NCBI RefSeq assembly: GCF_002813135.1
Contig: NZ_PHTY01000001.1
Span: 2,969,587-3,033,586 of the forward strand
DNA length: 64,000 nucleotides
DNA from: Ulvibacter sp. MAR_2010_11
GTDB taxonomy: Bacteria; Bacteroidota; Bacteroidia; Flavobacteriales; Flavobacteriaceae
Direction of reading: 5' to 3'
Shown piece by piece: positions 53,147 through 63,248 of the stretch (positions within the stretch are counted from its first letter, which is position 1; every line of letters begins with the position of its first letter). The notes beneath the pieces were generated by a model that made no database searches, was not told the origin of the DNA, and saw nothing but the letters and a program-made list of their open reading frames with translations. A program made the position numbers and the translations under genes.

Positions 53147-55733
53147 AATTTGAAAAATATTACTTCTTCAGAAGTTTGTAAGTTCCAACTTGGCCGTTCA
53201 CTGTAACGTTCATTACATAAGATCCGGTGGCAAGATTTGAAATATTCAACTGAGAAGTGGTGGCTTCTATATTTTGGTCTACTACTTTTTGACCTAACAT
53301 ATTATATATAGACACACTTTCAATTATGTTTACCGCAGTTAGATTAAGAACATCATCTGCCGGGTTTGGATAGAAACTAAATCCAGCAATAACATTATCT
53401 TCTACGTCAAGGACATCACATTCAATAAAAATATCCGCAATTCCTCCATGATTTACAGCAAAAACATAATATGTTTGACCAGCTACAGTTGGTATAGAAG
53501 CTGAAGTTCCAGGAGCACATTGATTATCCCAATAGTCTACCAAAACAAGATCAGTCTCAACTGCATTTTCGTCTGGTGCGGTATAGAATGTAATAGAGCT
53601 AAATTGTTGAAATAACATCACCAAAGTAGCATTCACAGTACCGCCGCCTAATACTTCAGCAATAAGTGCTTCTCCAAAAACATCAGCAACCATTACGGCT
53701 GGAATAGTAACCTGGTCTCCAACGGCACCACCTCCCATAACAATTGGGGGATCTGGATTATTGTTCACCACAATTACGGCAATTGCACCTGCCATTTCAG
53801 CTGCTAAAGCTTTAGCGCCAAATTCACAACTTCCTCGTCGAACAATAGCAATCTTTCCTGCTAAGGCTCCTCCGTTAGTAACTGGATCACAAGCGTCATT
53901 CTCATCTGTTCCTCCGCCGGAATTATCATCAATTACCACAGCTGTATCCTGAGTTAATGGGAATGTTGTTAATGTTCCTCCAAAACTCGCCGGGACTGCT
54001 GCGTAATAACCTGCTAAAGGCCCGTTATTTACAATTAAATTCACTTGAGGAGTCGGTTGATTCTGAATAGATGCTGACGCAGTTCCATCAGTTGTCGGTG
54101 TAAAGTTATACCATACCCCTCTTGCACCTGCATTATCACAGCCAGCTGGTGTACCACCGGCTTCACTAGTAGCAGCAGGCATAGCCACAGCTGGGTCTGT
54201 ATAAGGACATCCTATCTCATCAACATCAATAGAATTAGCAATTTCATCATTCGGTGGTGGTATTGGAGTACACTGAATATCTAATTCAAAGTTTCCGGTT
54301 GCGCCACCAAATCCATGTACTAATATAAGGAAGGTCGTATTTCCATCACTTTGGAAAGAAACTTCAGACTGTAATCCACAAGTATCATCATTTCCTACAA
54401 CACAAGTTAACGGTGGTGCACCACAGTCTCCTGTATACACAGATAGTTTAGCATCATAGTCCGTTGTACCCGTACACATTGTAATGGTAATATCGGTTAC
54501 TAAACCTGTGTTGTCTGTAAGTACATACCAAACACCAGGAGAAGTTACTCCTGTATCACACAATGGTGCTACAGCTGAATCGATGGTCGCATCAATAGTA
54601 GTACCTGAAATAAAATCACCACAACTAACGGCAATTGCATTAGCACATAAATCGTTTGATGGTGGTGGTGGTGCAGGAACACACGATACTGCCATACTAA
54701 AGGCTCCGGTTGCTCCTCCAAATCCTTCAACAGCTATATAATAGGTAGAAGTACCGTTAGAGGTAAATGTCAATTCAGACTGTAAGCCACAGAAATCATC
54801 GTTAGTAGCTACCTGAGCTCCGCCACAGGCATCAAACACAGTTAATCGTGAATCGAATCCGGTACCGCCATCACAAAGTGATATGGTCACAAACTCAAAA
54901 GATCCTGTACCGGTAAACTCGAACCACTCATCGGGAGAGGTATCAAATCCACCTTGATCTGTATTATCGGAAGTATCACCTAAATAGGTGTTACCACATG
55001 AAACTTCAGTAGCATTAGCACAATCATCGTTATCCGCTGCTGGTCCACTGCCAGGAATACTTGCCCAAGCAACTTGATTGGTTCCTCCCGGAGTAGTACC
55101 TCCTAAAACACCTAGAAGTGTGGTTGCACCGGTTGCTGTATTAAATGATCTCCATTCTCCTAAAAATGCTCCATTATTAAATGCTGCCAGATAAATTGTA
55201 TCGGTATTAGGGTCCCAAGTCATTCCTTGACCGAAGTTACCGTCAAAGCCGGTAGGTCCTAATAATGTAGCAGCTCCTGTTGCCAGGTTTATTGAATATG
55301 AATTATCATCAACAATATCGTAAGTATAAGCCTCACCTGCACCATTAATAGCTAATGCAATTGCAAGACCTGCACTTCCTAATGGGCCTACAGCCGTAGC
55401 AGAAGGAACAGATGGGTCTACCGTATATAAGGTAGTTCCATCAACTCCATATAGCACTCCATCAACTGGATTGTATTCAAGACCATTTAATCCTCCTGGC
55501 AATCCAACATTTCCGAGAGAAGTATATGTTCCGGTAGTAATATCTAAGGAAAAGATACCTCCAACATTATTTACTACAGTAGCTGTTGTTGGGTTAGCAG
55601 GATCAATCGCACCTGAACCTTCGAAGTTTGGACCTACTGTACCAGCCGGGCCAACATTGTTTAAAACATCAGGAGTGGTAGGATCAAAATTAATGAACAT
55701 CTCAGGGGCCGGGAACGTAAGTGCTCCATAAGC
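53147..55733. repeat. 2,587-bp direct repeat, copy 1
   Basis: Near-identical to 56980-59566 with the same length, at a constant offset of 3,833 bases. It covers the C-terminal two thirds of the first giant gene and the spacer next to its stop. By eye, 54063-54881 is identical to its counterpart, while clusters of differences occur near 54880-54915 and toward both ends. Confidence 0.93.
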
Positions 55734-56816
55734 TAGGCCTGATCCAGGTGGAACTATAGTGGTTCCTTCTATCGCAACAATACCAACTTCGGCACAATCT
55801 GCATTTACAGACCCTAATGAAGTGGCGGCGCCTGTTGCTGTGTTCACTGAACAAAATTGATTTACACCACCTCCTAAATAGGCAGCCATATAAAGTGTGT
55901 TTGTATCCGGGTCAAAATCTGCATCTTGTGCAAAATTGATGTTAACCCCTAAAGGACCTACAAGAGTTGCAGCTCCGGTGGCTAAATTGACTGAATACAA
56001 ATTATCCAGCGCAATATCCGCCATAAAAGCATTACCGTTATTGTCTATAGCAAGCCAAATTGGCAACCATCCAGTAACGTTTGCAGTACTAACAAGTGTT
56101 AATTCTCCTGTAGCCAAATTAACTGAATATATACTGGCATTTTCTCCTTGTCCTCCCATCATATACATAGTACCATCTGCCTCATTCCAAGCAAGACCTC
56201 TGGTTCCATCTCCTGGTACGATATTGGTTAACGGACCAACGGTCGTTTCAGCACCGGTAGTTTTGTCAATGGTAAGTAAGGTAAGCGCAGTGTTATCGAG
56301 CGCATAAAGTGTCCCACTTCCGTCTAAATCACCTGCGAATATCGAAGTTGTGATAGTTGTTATAGGCGCAATATTGTAGGGCCCTGCTAATGGGAAAATA
56401 CCAAAATCATTCCCGCATGACACTCTTAAATTAAGCGCATAAACATCTCCGGGAGCCGAGCGTTGGTTATTAGCATCATATGCCTGTGCATAATACCTGT
56501 TTAACAGGCCTCTTTCATAGTCGGTAAATAATCCCGCAGCTTCCATACCCGCAGATATACCCACTTCATCCAATCTATCCAACAAAGCCGCTATCTGCGG
56601 AGAGGGAACTGGAAGAACCCGATTGTTGAGATGATTTCTAAGTAATTGCTGCTCGGAGGCAGTAAAAAAATCGGAGACACTTCCCGCTTGATTCCCAACC
56701 TGAGAATACCTATGTAACAAATCATCCATCGTTGATGACGATGGACGTAAATCTTGGGCACTTAAAGTTGCCGATAGGCAAAGCAATAAACCCCATAGAA
56801 AAGTAAATTTTTTCAT
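53160..56816 (-). CDS. Giant secreted propeller / PA-domain protein with T9SS sorting domain (copy A)
   Basis: 1,218 residues. Signal peptide to TLSAQ (20). A helical motif occurs twice (33-59 and 78-105). A first propeller-like region (about 140-345) and a second homologous one (about 365-630) share NLATGAATL...FDPDTNTLYMAAY-type blades. Two related beta-sandwich domains start SCGNTYLG and SCGDFISG and carry DDTCGLQSE and DDFCGLQSE. A PA domain then appears (ALAGKIAIVRRGSCEFG, IPAVMVADVFGEAL), and the tail YPNPADDVLNL...YKLLKK is a type A T9SS sorting signal. PA domains usually bind or shield protease substrates; no catalytic domain is present. Surface or secreted. The neighbouring copy B is closely related. 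Confidence 0.93.
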   Translation of the reverse strand: MKKFTFLWGLLLCLSATLSAQDLRPSSSTMDDLLHRYSQVGNQAGSVSDFFTASEQQLLRNHLNNRVLPVPSPQIAALLDRLDEVGISAGMEAAGLFTDYERGLLNRYYAQAYDANNQRSAPGDVYALNLRVSCGNDFGIFPLAGPYNIAPITTITTSIFAGDLDGSGTLYALDNTALTLLTIDKTTGAETTVGPLTNIVPGDGTRGLAWNEADGTMYMMGGQGENASIYSVNLATGELTLVSTANVTGWLPIWLAIDNNGNAFMADIALDNLYSVNLATGAATLVGPLGVNINFAQDADFDPDTNTLYMAAYLGGGVNQFCSVNTATGAATSLGSVNADCAEVGIVAIEGTTIVPPGSGLAYGALTFPAPEMFINFDPTTPDVLNNVGPAGTVGPNFEGSGAIDPANPTTATVVNNVGGIFSLDITTGTYTSLGNVGLPGGLNGLEYNPVDGVLYGVDGTTLYTVDPSVPSATAVGPLGSAGLAIALAINGAGEAYTYDIVDDNSYSINLATGAATLLGPTGFDGNFGQGMTWDPNTDTIYLAAFNNGAFLGEWRSFNTATGATTLLGVLGGTTPGGTNQVAWASIPGSGPAADNDDCANATEVSCGNTYLGDTSDNTDQGGFDTSPDEWFEFTGTGSFEFVTISLCDGGTGFDSRLTVFDACGGAQVATNDDFCGLQSELTFTSNGTSTYYIAVEGFGGATGAFSMAVSCVPAPPPPSNDLCANAIAVSCGDFISGTTIDATIDSAVAPLCDTGVTSPGVWYVLTDNTGLVTDITITMCTGTTDYDAKLSVYTGDCGAPPLTCVVGNDDTCGLQSEVSFQSDGNTTFLILVHGFGGATGNFELDIQCTPIPPPNDEIANSIDVDEIGCPYTDPAVAMPAATSEAGGTPAGCDNAGARGVWYNFTPTTDGTASASIQNQPTPQVNLIVNNGPLAGYYAAVPASFGGTLTTFPLTQDTAVVIDDNSGGGTDENDACDPVTNGGALAGKIAIVRRGSCEFGAKALAAEMAGAIAVIVVNNNPDPPIVMGGGAVGDQVTIPAVMVADVFGEALIAEVLGGGTVNATLVMLFQQFSSITFYTAPDENAVETDLVLVDYWDNQCAPGTSASIPTVAGQTYYVFAVNHGGIADIFIECDVLDVEDNVIAGFSFYPNPADDVLNLTAVNIIESVSIYNMLGQKVVDQNIEATTSQLNISNLATGSYVMNVTVNGQVGTYKLLKK

Positions 56817-56855
56817 AATTTGAATTTAATTTATTGAATAATTAGTTTTATCTCA

Positions 56856-56883
56856 TAAATATAGACATTAATATTTTATTCAA
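56856..56883 (-). promoter_or_regulatory. Possible promoter of giant gene copy A
   Basis: On the minus strand: TTG (56881-56883), 17 bases, then TATATTTA (56856-56863), one mismatch from TAnnTTTG. The spacer is slightly short. Confidence 0.4.
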
Positions 56884-56936
56884 CGGGCTCATGCAGAAAT
56901 AATAATTGTATCTGTCTTTCCAATCTTCATAAAAAC

Positions 56937-56975
56937 AAAACCTCCCGATTTGCTTTTGCAAATCGGGAGGTTTTT
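56937..56975. terminator. Terminator between the two giant genes
   Basis: Seventeen-pair stem AAAACCTCCCGATTTGC / GCAAATCGGGAGGTTTT with loop TTTT, flanked by A- and T-rich sequence. It ends the copy B transcript and probably prevents read-through into copy A. Confidence 0.92.
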
Positions 56976-56979
56976 AATC

Positions 56980-59566
56980 AATTTGAAAAATATTACTTCT
57001 TCAGAAGTTTGTAAGTTCCAACGTGGCCGTTCACTGTAACTTTCATTACATAAGATCCGGTGGCAAGATTTGAAATATTCAACTGAGAAGTGGTGGCTTC
57101 TATATTTTGGTCTACTACTTTTTGACCTAACATATTATATATAGTTGCACTTTCAATTATGTTTACCGCAGTTAGATTAAGAACATCATCTGCCGGGTTT
57201 GGATAGAAACTAAATCCAGCAATAACATTATCTTCTACGTCAAGGACATCACATTCAATAAAAATATCCGCAATTCCTCCATGATTTACAGCATAAACAT
57301 AATATGTTTGACCAGCTACAGTTGGTATAGAAGCTGAAGTTCCAGGAGCACATTGATTATCCCAATAGTCTACCAAAACAAGATCAGTCTCAACTGCATT
57401 TTCGTCTGGTGCGGTATAGAATGTAATAGAGCTAAATTGTTGAAACAACATCACCAAAGTAGCATTCACAGTACCGCCGCCTAATACTTCAGCAATAAGT
57501 GCTTCACCAAAAACATCAGCAACCATTACGGCAGGAATAGTAACTTGGTCTCCAACGGCACCACCTCCCATAACAATTGGGGGATCTGGATTATTGTTCA
57601 CCACAATTACGGCAATTGCACCTGCCATTTCAGCTGCTAAAGCTTTAGCACCAAATTCACAACTTCCTCGTCGAACAATAGCAATCTTTCCTGCTAAGGC
57701 TCCTCCATTAGTAACTGGATCACAAGCGTCATTCTCATCTGTTCCTCCGCCGGAATTATCATCAATTACCACAGCTGTATCCTGAGTTAATGGGAATGTT
57801 GTTAATGTTCCTCCAAAACTCGCCGGGACTGCTGCGTAATAACCTGCTAAAGGCCCGTTATTTACAATTAAATTCACTTGAGGAGTCGGTTGGTTCTGAA
57901 TAGATGCTGACGCAGTTCCATCAGTTGTCGGTGTAAAGTTATACCATACCCCTCTTGCACCTGCATTATCACAGCCAGCTGGTGTACCACCGGCTTCACT
58001 AGTAGCAGCAGGCATAGCCACAGCTGGGTCTGTATAAGGACATCCTATCTCATCAACATCAATAGAATTAGCAATTTCATCATTCGGTGGTGGTATTGGA
58101 GTACACTGAATATCTAATTCAAAGTTTCCGGTTGCGCCACCAAATCCATGTACTAATATAAGGAAGGTCGTATTTCCATCACTTTGGAAAGAAACTTCAG
58201 ACTGTAATCCACAAGTATCATCATTTCCTACAACACAAGTTAACGGTGGTGCACCACAGTCTCCTGTATACACAGATAGTTTAGCATCATAGTCCGTTGT
58301 ACCCGTACACATTGTAATGGTAATATCGGTTACTAAACCTGTGTTGTCTGTAAGTACATACCAAACACCAGGAGAAGTTACTCCTGTATCACACAATGGT
58401 GCTACAGCTGAATCGATGGTCGCATCAATAGTAGTACCTGAAATAAAATCACCACAACTAACGGCAATTGCATTAGCACATAAATCGTTTGATGGTGGTG
58501 GTGGTGCAGGAACACACGATACTGCCATACTAAAGGCTCCGGTTGCTCCTCCAAATCCTTCAACAGCTATATAATAGGTAGAAGTACCGTTAGAGGTAAA
58601 TGTCAATTCAGACTGTAAGCCACAGAAATCATCGTTAGTAGCTACCTGAGCTCCGCCACAGGCATCAAACACAGTTAATCGTGAATCGAATCCGGTACCG
58701 CCATCACAAAGTGATAAGGTAACATACTCAAAAGAACCAGAACCGGTAAACTCGAACCACTCATCGGGAGAGGTATCAAATCCACCTTGATCTGTATTAT
58801 CGGAAGTATCACCTAAATAGGTGTTACCACATGAAACTTCAGTAGCATTAGCACAATCATCGTTATCCGCTACCGGACCTGCACCAGAAATACTTGCCCA
58901 AGCAACTTGATTGGTTCCTCCCGGAGTAGTGCCTCCTAAAACACCTAGAAGTGTGGTTGCACCGGTTCCTGTATTAAATGATCTCCATTCTCCTAAAAAT
59001 GCTCCATTATTAAATGCTGCCAGATAAATTGTATCGGTGTTAGGGTCCCAAGTCATTCCTTGACCGAAGTTACCGTCAAAGCCGGTAGGTCCTAATAATG
59101 TGGCAGCTCCTGTTGCCAGGTTTATTGAATATGAATTATCATCAACAATATCGTAAGTATAAGCCTCTCCTGCACCATTAATAGCCAATGCAATTGCAAG
59201 TCCTGCACTTCCTAATGGGCCTACGGCCGTAGCAGAAGGAACGCCCGGGTCTACCGTATATAAGGTAGTTCCATCAACTCCATATAGCACTCCATCAACT
59301 GGATTGAATTCAAGACCATTTAATCCTCCTGGTAATCCAACATTTCCAAGAGAAGTATAAACTCCGGTAGTAATATCTACGGAAAAGATACCTCCAACAT
59401 TATTTACTACGATAGCGGTATTTGGATTATTAGGATCAATCGCACCTGATCCTTCGAAGTTTGGACCTACTGTACCAGCCGGACCAACATTGTTTAAAAC
59501 ATCAGGAGTGGTAGGATCAAAATTAATGAACATCTCAGGGGCCGGGAACGTAAGTGCTCCATAAGC
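56980..59566. repeat. 2,587-bp direct repeat, copy 2
   Basis: Counterpart of 53147-55733, covering the C-terminal part of the second giant gene from the second propeller to the stop and spacer. Confidence 0.93.
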
Positions 59567-60451
59567 CAATCCTGTGCCACCACCGCCGCCACCGGCTTCG
59601 TCTCCTACTATATTCATAACAAATGAATTATTCAATCCAAAAGCAGCGAATAAATCGGTTGGGGTATTGGCACCACAATCCGGAGCCGTAATCCAAGAAG
59701 GACCTGTTTGTCCATCTAAATTACATCCAAGGAAAAATGAAGTAGAGCCATTACCTACAATTGCTAGTTCGTAAATCATATGTAAACCGGCAGGAATAGT
59801 TGCACTAATAGGAACTGAAACAACAGTACCGGCATCACCGGGAACTGCATTATAAACGGTTGTTCCCTCAAGTGTCAATGCACCTCCTGGCCAAGCTCCA
59901 ACTATTGAATAGATATTTACAGTAACAGGGAAATTTGAAGAAATTGTTTCAATCCCAAATTCTGCACTAGTTACTTCAAAATCTCCGCTAATTCCAAAGG
60001 TCGATAGATCAAAATCTCTGAAAAAGCTATTATTATTTGCAATACCTCCTGTATTACAAGTAATTCCATCACCCGGATTAATAGTTTGCGTAACACTATG
60101 TGTAATCACAACAGCAGCTGCTTCTTGCAGCCCGTCACCAAGTGTAGCCGATCCGGCTGGTAAATTAAAAATTGGTGTGCCCGTTCTTCGAGATCCTAAG
60201 AAAGAATCTCCTCCTGTAGGAGCATAAATTACCGGACTACTATTAGGAATAACCTTTCTTTTTGAAAAGTGTTCCTTGAGCTTTTGCTGCTCAGAGGCTG
60301 TAAAAAAATCGGAAATACTTCCAGTTTGATTCCCGACTTGGGAATACTTTTTTAACAAATCATCCATCGTGGACGATGGACGTAATTCTTGCGCACTTAA
60401 AGTTGTCGTGAGACAAATCAATAAGCACCATAGGAAAGTAATTTTTCTCAT
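56993..60451 (-). CDS. Giant secreted propeller / PA-domain protein with T9SS sorting domain (copy B)
   Basis: 1,152 residues from the ATG at 60451; a frame 19 residues longer has no signal peptide at its start. Signal peptide MRKITFLWCLLICLTTTLSA, then one copy of the helical motif (LLKKYSQVG ... DFFTASEQQKLK). A segment of about 230 residues unique to this copy follows (TQTINPGDGITCNTGG, FRDFDLSTFGISGDFEV, PVTVNIYSIVGAWPGG), a beta-sandwich that takes the place of copy A's first propeller. From GLAYGALTF on, it is almost identical to copy A through the propeller, the two sandwich domains, PA domain and T9SS tail. It appears to be the product of duplication followed by domain replacement. 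Confidence 0.93.
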   Translation of the reverse strand: MRKITFLWCLLICLTTTLSAQELRPSSTMDDLLKKYSQVGNQTGSISDFFTASEQQKLKEHFSKRKVIPNSSPVIYAPTGGDSFLGSRRTGTPIFNLPAGSATLGDGLQEAAAVVITHSVTQTINPGDGITCNTGGIANNNSFFRDFDLSTFGISGDFEVTSAEFGIETISSNFPVTVNIYSIVGAWPGGALTLEGTTVYNAVPGDAGTVVSVPISATIPAGLHMIYELAIVGNGSTSFFLGCNLDGQTGPSWITAPDCGANTPTDLFAAFGLNNSFVMNIVGDEAGGGGGGTGLAYGALTFPAPEMFINFDPTTPDVLNNVGPAGTVGPNFEGSGAIDPNNPNTAIVVNNVGGIFSVDITTGVYTSLGNVGLPGGLNGLEFNPVDGVLYGVDGTTLYTVDPGVPSATAVGPLGSAGLAIALAINGAGEAYTYDIVDDNSYSINLATGAATLLGPTGFDGNFGQGMTWDPNTDTIYLAAFNNGAFLGEWRSFNTGTGATTLLGVLGGTTPGGTNQVAWASISGAGPVADNDDCANATEVSCGNTYLGDTSDNTDQGGFDTSPDEWFEFTGSGSFEYVTLSLCDGGTGFDSRLTVFDACGGAQVATNDDFCGLQSELTFTSNGTSTYYIAVEGFGGATGAFSMAVSCVPAPPPPSNDLCANAIAVSCGDFISGTTIDATIDSAVAPLCDTGVTSPGVWYVLTDNTGLVTDITITMCTGTTDYDAKLSVYTGDCGAPPLTCVVGNDDTCGLQSEVSFQSDGNTTFLILVHGFGGATGNFELDIQCTPIPPPNDEIANSIDVDEIGCPYTDPAVAMPAATSEAGGTPAGCDNAGARGVWYNFTPTTDGTASASIQNQPTPQVNLIVNNGPLAGYYAAVPASFGGTLTTFPLTQDTAVVIDDNSGGGTDENDACDPVTNGGALAGKIAIVRRGSCEFGAKALAAEMAGAIAVIVVNNNPDPPIVMGGGAVGDQVTIPAVMVADVFGEALIAEVLGGGTVNATLVMLFQQFSSITFYTAPDENAVETDLVLVDYWDNQCAPGTSASIPTVAGQTYYVYAVNHGGIADIFIECDVLDVEDNVIAGFSFYPNPADDVLNLTAVNIIESATIYNMLGQKVVDQNIEATTSQLNISNLATGSYVMKVTVNGHVGTYKLLKK

Positions 60452-60623
60452 AATTAATAGATTAGTTAATATTCTATTAAAAATAGGAAAAAAAACATTA
60501 CCATTCATACAAATTTCGACAAGCTACAGTTTTTTTTTCGACGAAGTCGGAATTCACCCGCAAAAACAGTAAAAACCTTAATCCGAGCGCCTTCTAAAGC
60601 ATTCAGGGAATTACAGCTAGCTA

Positions 60624-61443
60624 TTATTGGCCATCCATAAACGTCTTCATAACCTCATTGCTTACTCCCATATTGGAAAATCCGCCGTCATTATAAAGAT
60701 TTTGCAACGTAACCCGTTTGGTTAAATCACTAAATAATGAAACCGTATAATTTGCACAATCCAAGGCCGTTGCATTTCCTAATGGCGACATTTTTTCGGC
60801 ATAGGCTATAAAACCATCAAAACCTTTTACACCCTGCCCGGCAGTAGTTGGTGTTGGTGATTGTGAAATGGTATTTACACGCACCTTTTTGTCTCTTCCA
60901 AAGAAATACCCAAAACTGCGCGCTATAGATTCTAAATACGCCTTGTTATCGGCCATATCATTATAGTCAGGAAAAAACACGTTGTGCTGCCATATAGGTT
61001 AAAGCAACAATGCTCCCCCATTCATTCATGGCGTCCTTATTGTATAAGACACTCATGGTCTTGTGAAAGGAAACTGCAGATACATCCCATCCTTTATGTG
61101 TCCAGTCGTAATTCTGGTCGGTATAGAGTTTTCCTTTACGCACGTTTACAGACATTCCAATAGAGTGCAACACAAAATCTAATTTTCCTCCTAAAATCTC
61201 TGTGGCCTTTTCCACTAAATTTTCCAAATCTTCCATACTTGTAGCATCCGCAGGGATTATTTGTGACCCGGTTTTTTCAGCTAAGGCATTAATTTGTCCC
61301 ATTCGCATAGCTATTGGAGCATTGGTTAACACAAAGCTTCCACCCTCTTCATGAACACGCTCTGCGGTCTTCCAGGCAATCGAATTTTCATCCAAAGCCC
61401 CAAAAATAATTCCTCTTTTCCCTTTTAGTAAGTTATATGCCAT
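60624..61443 (-). CDS. fabI: Enoyl-ACP reductase FabI, interrupted by one frameshift
   Basis: About 271 residues if one T is removed from the six-T run on the minus strand (plus bases 60972-60977). Before the shift: LLKGKRGIIFGALDENSIAW (NAD-binding), VLTNAP, DFVLHSIGMSVNVRKGK, and VSAVSFHKTM. After it: FPDYNDMADNKAYLESIARSF, then VRVNTISQSPTPTTAGQG (substrate loop), and the C-terminal MGVSNEVMKTFMDG. The catalytic Tyr-x6-Lys region of classical FabI is close to the frameshift (TYMAAQRVFPDYN). It catalyses the last step of fatty-acid elongation and is probably essential, so a sequencing error is more likely than a real lesion. Confidence 0.9.
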
Positions 61444-61507
61444 GTTGTTCCAATTTTATGTCTATACTATGTTGAATTCTTGTTTAATATATGTAAACGA
61501 TAAAAAA

Positions 61508-61515
61508 CAAAGATA
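61508..61515 (-). promoter_or_regulatory. -7 element of a fabI promoter
   Basis: TATCTTTG on the minus strand, a full match to TAnnTTTG, 64 bases before the start codon of fabI. The -33 region overlaps the end of recN. Confidence 0.45.
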
Positions 61516-61518
61516 CAT

Positions 61519-63158
61519 TTAATTCAATAATTCTTTGGCGTGTGCCAAAGCGAATCCGTAACTTTTATACCTCCAATCATCTGCGCAATTTCCAGAATAC
61601 GCTCTTCCTCGTCCAGTGTCTTTAAACGTGTAACCGTTATCGCATCTTGGTCTTCCTTATATACCTTAATATGATGTTCCCCCTTTGCCGCAATCTGCGG
61701 TAATGTGTAATGCTGAATAATTGCATGGATTGGCTCATCCCGCTTAAAATTGTTGCCATCTTGTGCGCAATCTCCCCCGAAACTCCCGTGTCAATTTCAT
61801 CGAAGATGATAGTAGGGAGTTTTTTTGTATTTCGTCAAGACGGCTTTAACAGGCAAGCATTATCCGACTTAATTCCCTTCCCGAAGCAACTTTTTTTAAT
61901 AAACCAAAAGGCAGTCCTTTGTTCGCGGTAAACAAAAGTTCTAACGAATCGGTTCCGTTTTTTCGAAAGTTTTCGGCAGATGTTAGCTCAAATTTAAATC
62001 GCGCATTAGGAAGACCCAACTCGCTTAAAAACGATTCCAACTTTTCCTTTAATACAGGAATAGCCTCCTTGCGTTTTACATGTATCGCTTGTCCCAGTTG
62101 AGAGGTCGCATCTTACAAACCGCAAGGGCTTCGGCCGTGGTTTTAATACGCCTCAGATGTAATGTCATCTCAATTTTTTTGTTTTCTAATCTGTTTCAAT
62201 GACTTTGAGTTCGTCCACCGAGCCCACAGTGTGTTTATGCTGCAGTTTGTATAGGGCTTGCAACTTTTCATTGAGCGTTAATTTTTCGGGATCGGCTTCA
62301 ATGGTAGCTGCACTATCTTCGGCTGTCTCCAAAATGTCTTCCAACTCTATAACAACACTGTTTAAGCGATTCCAAGCGATTCAAATTCCGAAGAAAAACT
62401 CAACTTCCCCAAGGCCGCGCTTCCTTCAGCGTAGTGAGACTCCCTATTTGTTCTTCGGAAAGTAATTGAACTATTTTTGAAAGAGATTCCTGAATTTCTT
62501 CGGTATTGGAAAGCGTTTCATAGGTTTCTTCCAACTCCTGCTGATTTATTTTTTCGAGCTCTATTTCTTTCAGTTCATTGTACAAAAAGGTATTGTAATC
62601 TAATTCCTTCGTAGCGTTTTCCTGGGTATTTTTTAACGCCGAAAGTTCTTCTGAAAGTGCTTTGTATTGCTCTAATTTCTGGGAATACTTTTGAAGCTCT
62701 TCCGAAGTATTTGCCAACGCATCTATCACTTCCAACTGAAATGTTTCAGACGAAAGGGTCAGGGTCTCATGCTGACTGTGAATATCGACCAAATGCGGCC
62801 CCAATGCCTGCAACTGTTGCAACATCACCGGCGTGTCATTTACGAAGGCTCTCGATTTTCCATTGGGCAAAATTTCCCGACGGATAATTGTATGCGACTC
62901 GTAATCCAGATCGTTTTCATCAAAAACCGATTGTAGATTGTATCCATCCAAGGCAAATTCGGCTTCGATAATACATTTTTTTGAAGAATTCTTTACACTG
63001 CTCAAATCTGCTCTCTTTCCCAACACCAATGCCAAGGCTCCCAATAAAATAGATTTACCGGCTCCTGTTTCCCCTGTAATGATAGTAAGTCCCTTGTTGA
63101 AATCAACACGGATATCATCGATTAAGGCATAGTTTTTTATGGAAAGTGTGGTAATCAC
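61519..63158 (-). CDS. recN: DNA repair protein RecN, broken by several indels
   Basis: The first 252 residues are an intact RecN N-terminus: ITTLSIKNYALIDDIRVDF, Walker A GETGAGKSILLGALALVLG, and the coiled-coil part. From about 62420 to 61550 the frame is lost eight times by single bases, in homopolymers or adjacent to them. When repaired by eye the rest of RecN appears: ELGLPNARFKFELTSA, the signature VASGRELSRIMLA, Walker B PTIIFDEIDTGVSGEI, and the end VTDSALAHAKELLN. RecN is an SMC-like ATPase in double-strand break repair. Neighbours (DUF4835 upstream, fabI downstream) match the order I recall in flavobacteria. Possibly a pseudogene, but error is more likely. Confidence 0.88.
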
Positions 63159-63248
63159 AACCGCAAATTAAGTTAGAAAAAGCACAATAGCTTGACAACT
63201 TCTAAAATAGAAGAGTTTTATTATTCCTGCAAGAAAAAGGAGGGTTGT

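Noticed and set aside
53761..56307. Several open reading frames of 60-136 codons on the plus strand opposite the giant T9SS gene (the same ones recur at 57594-58574).
   Set aside because: They repeat exactly where the sense gene repeats, have no signal peptide or domain, and follow from the low-stop codon usage of Gly/Ala/Thr-rich sense repeats.
53106..60624. A mobile element carrying the duplicated T9SS genes.
   Set aside because: No transposase, integrase, terminal inverted repeats or target-site duplication was found; the near-identical blocks begin inside one gene end and stop inside the coding region.
60624..61443. FabI read as two separate small proteins.
   Set aside because: Both parts belong to one FabI in order; a single base in a six-base homopolymer separates them. 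A two-gene interpretation has no support.
61519..63158. RecN as a true pseudogene under decay.
   Set aside because: Changes are single bases, concentrated in one half and shared with neighbouring essential genes; no premature stop arises other than by frameshift, which points to sequencing error.
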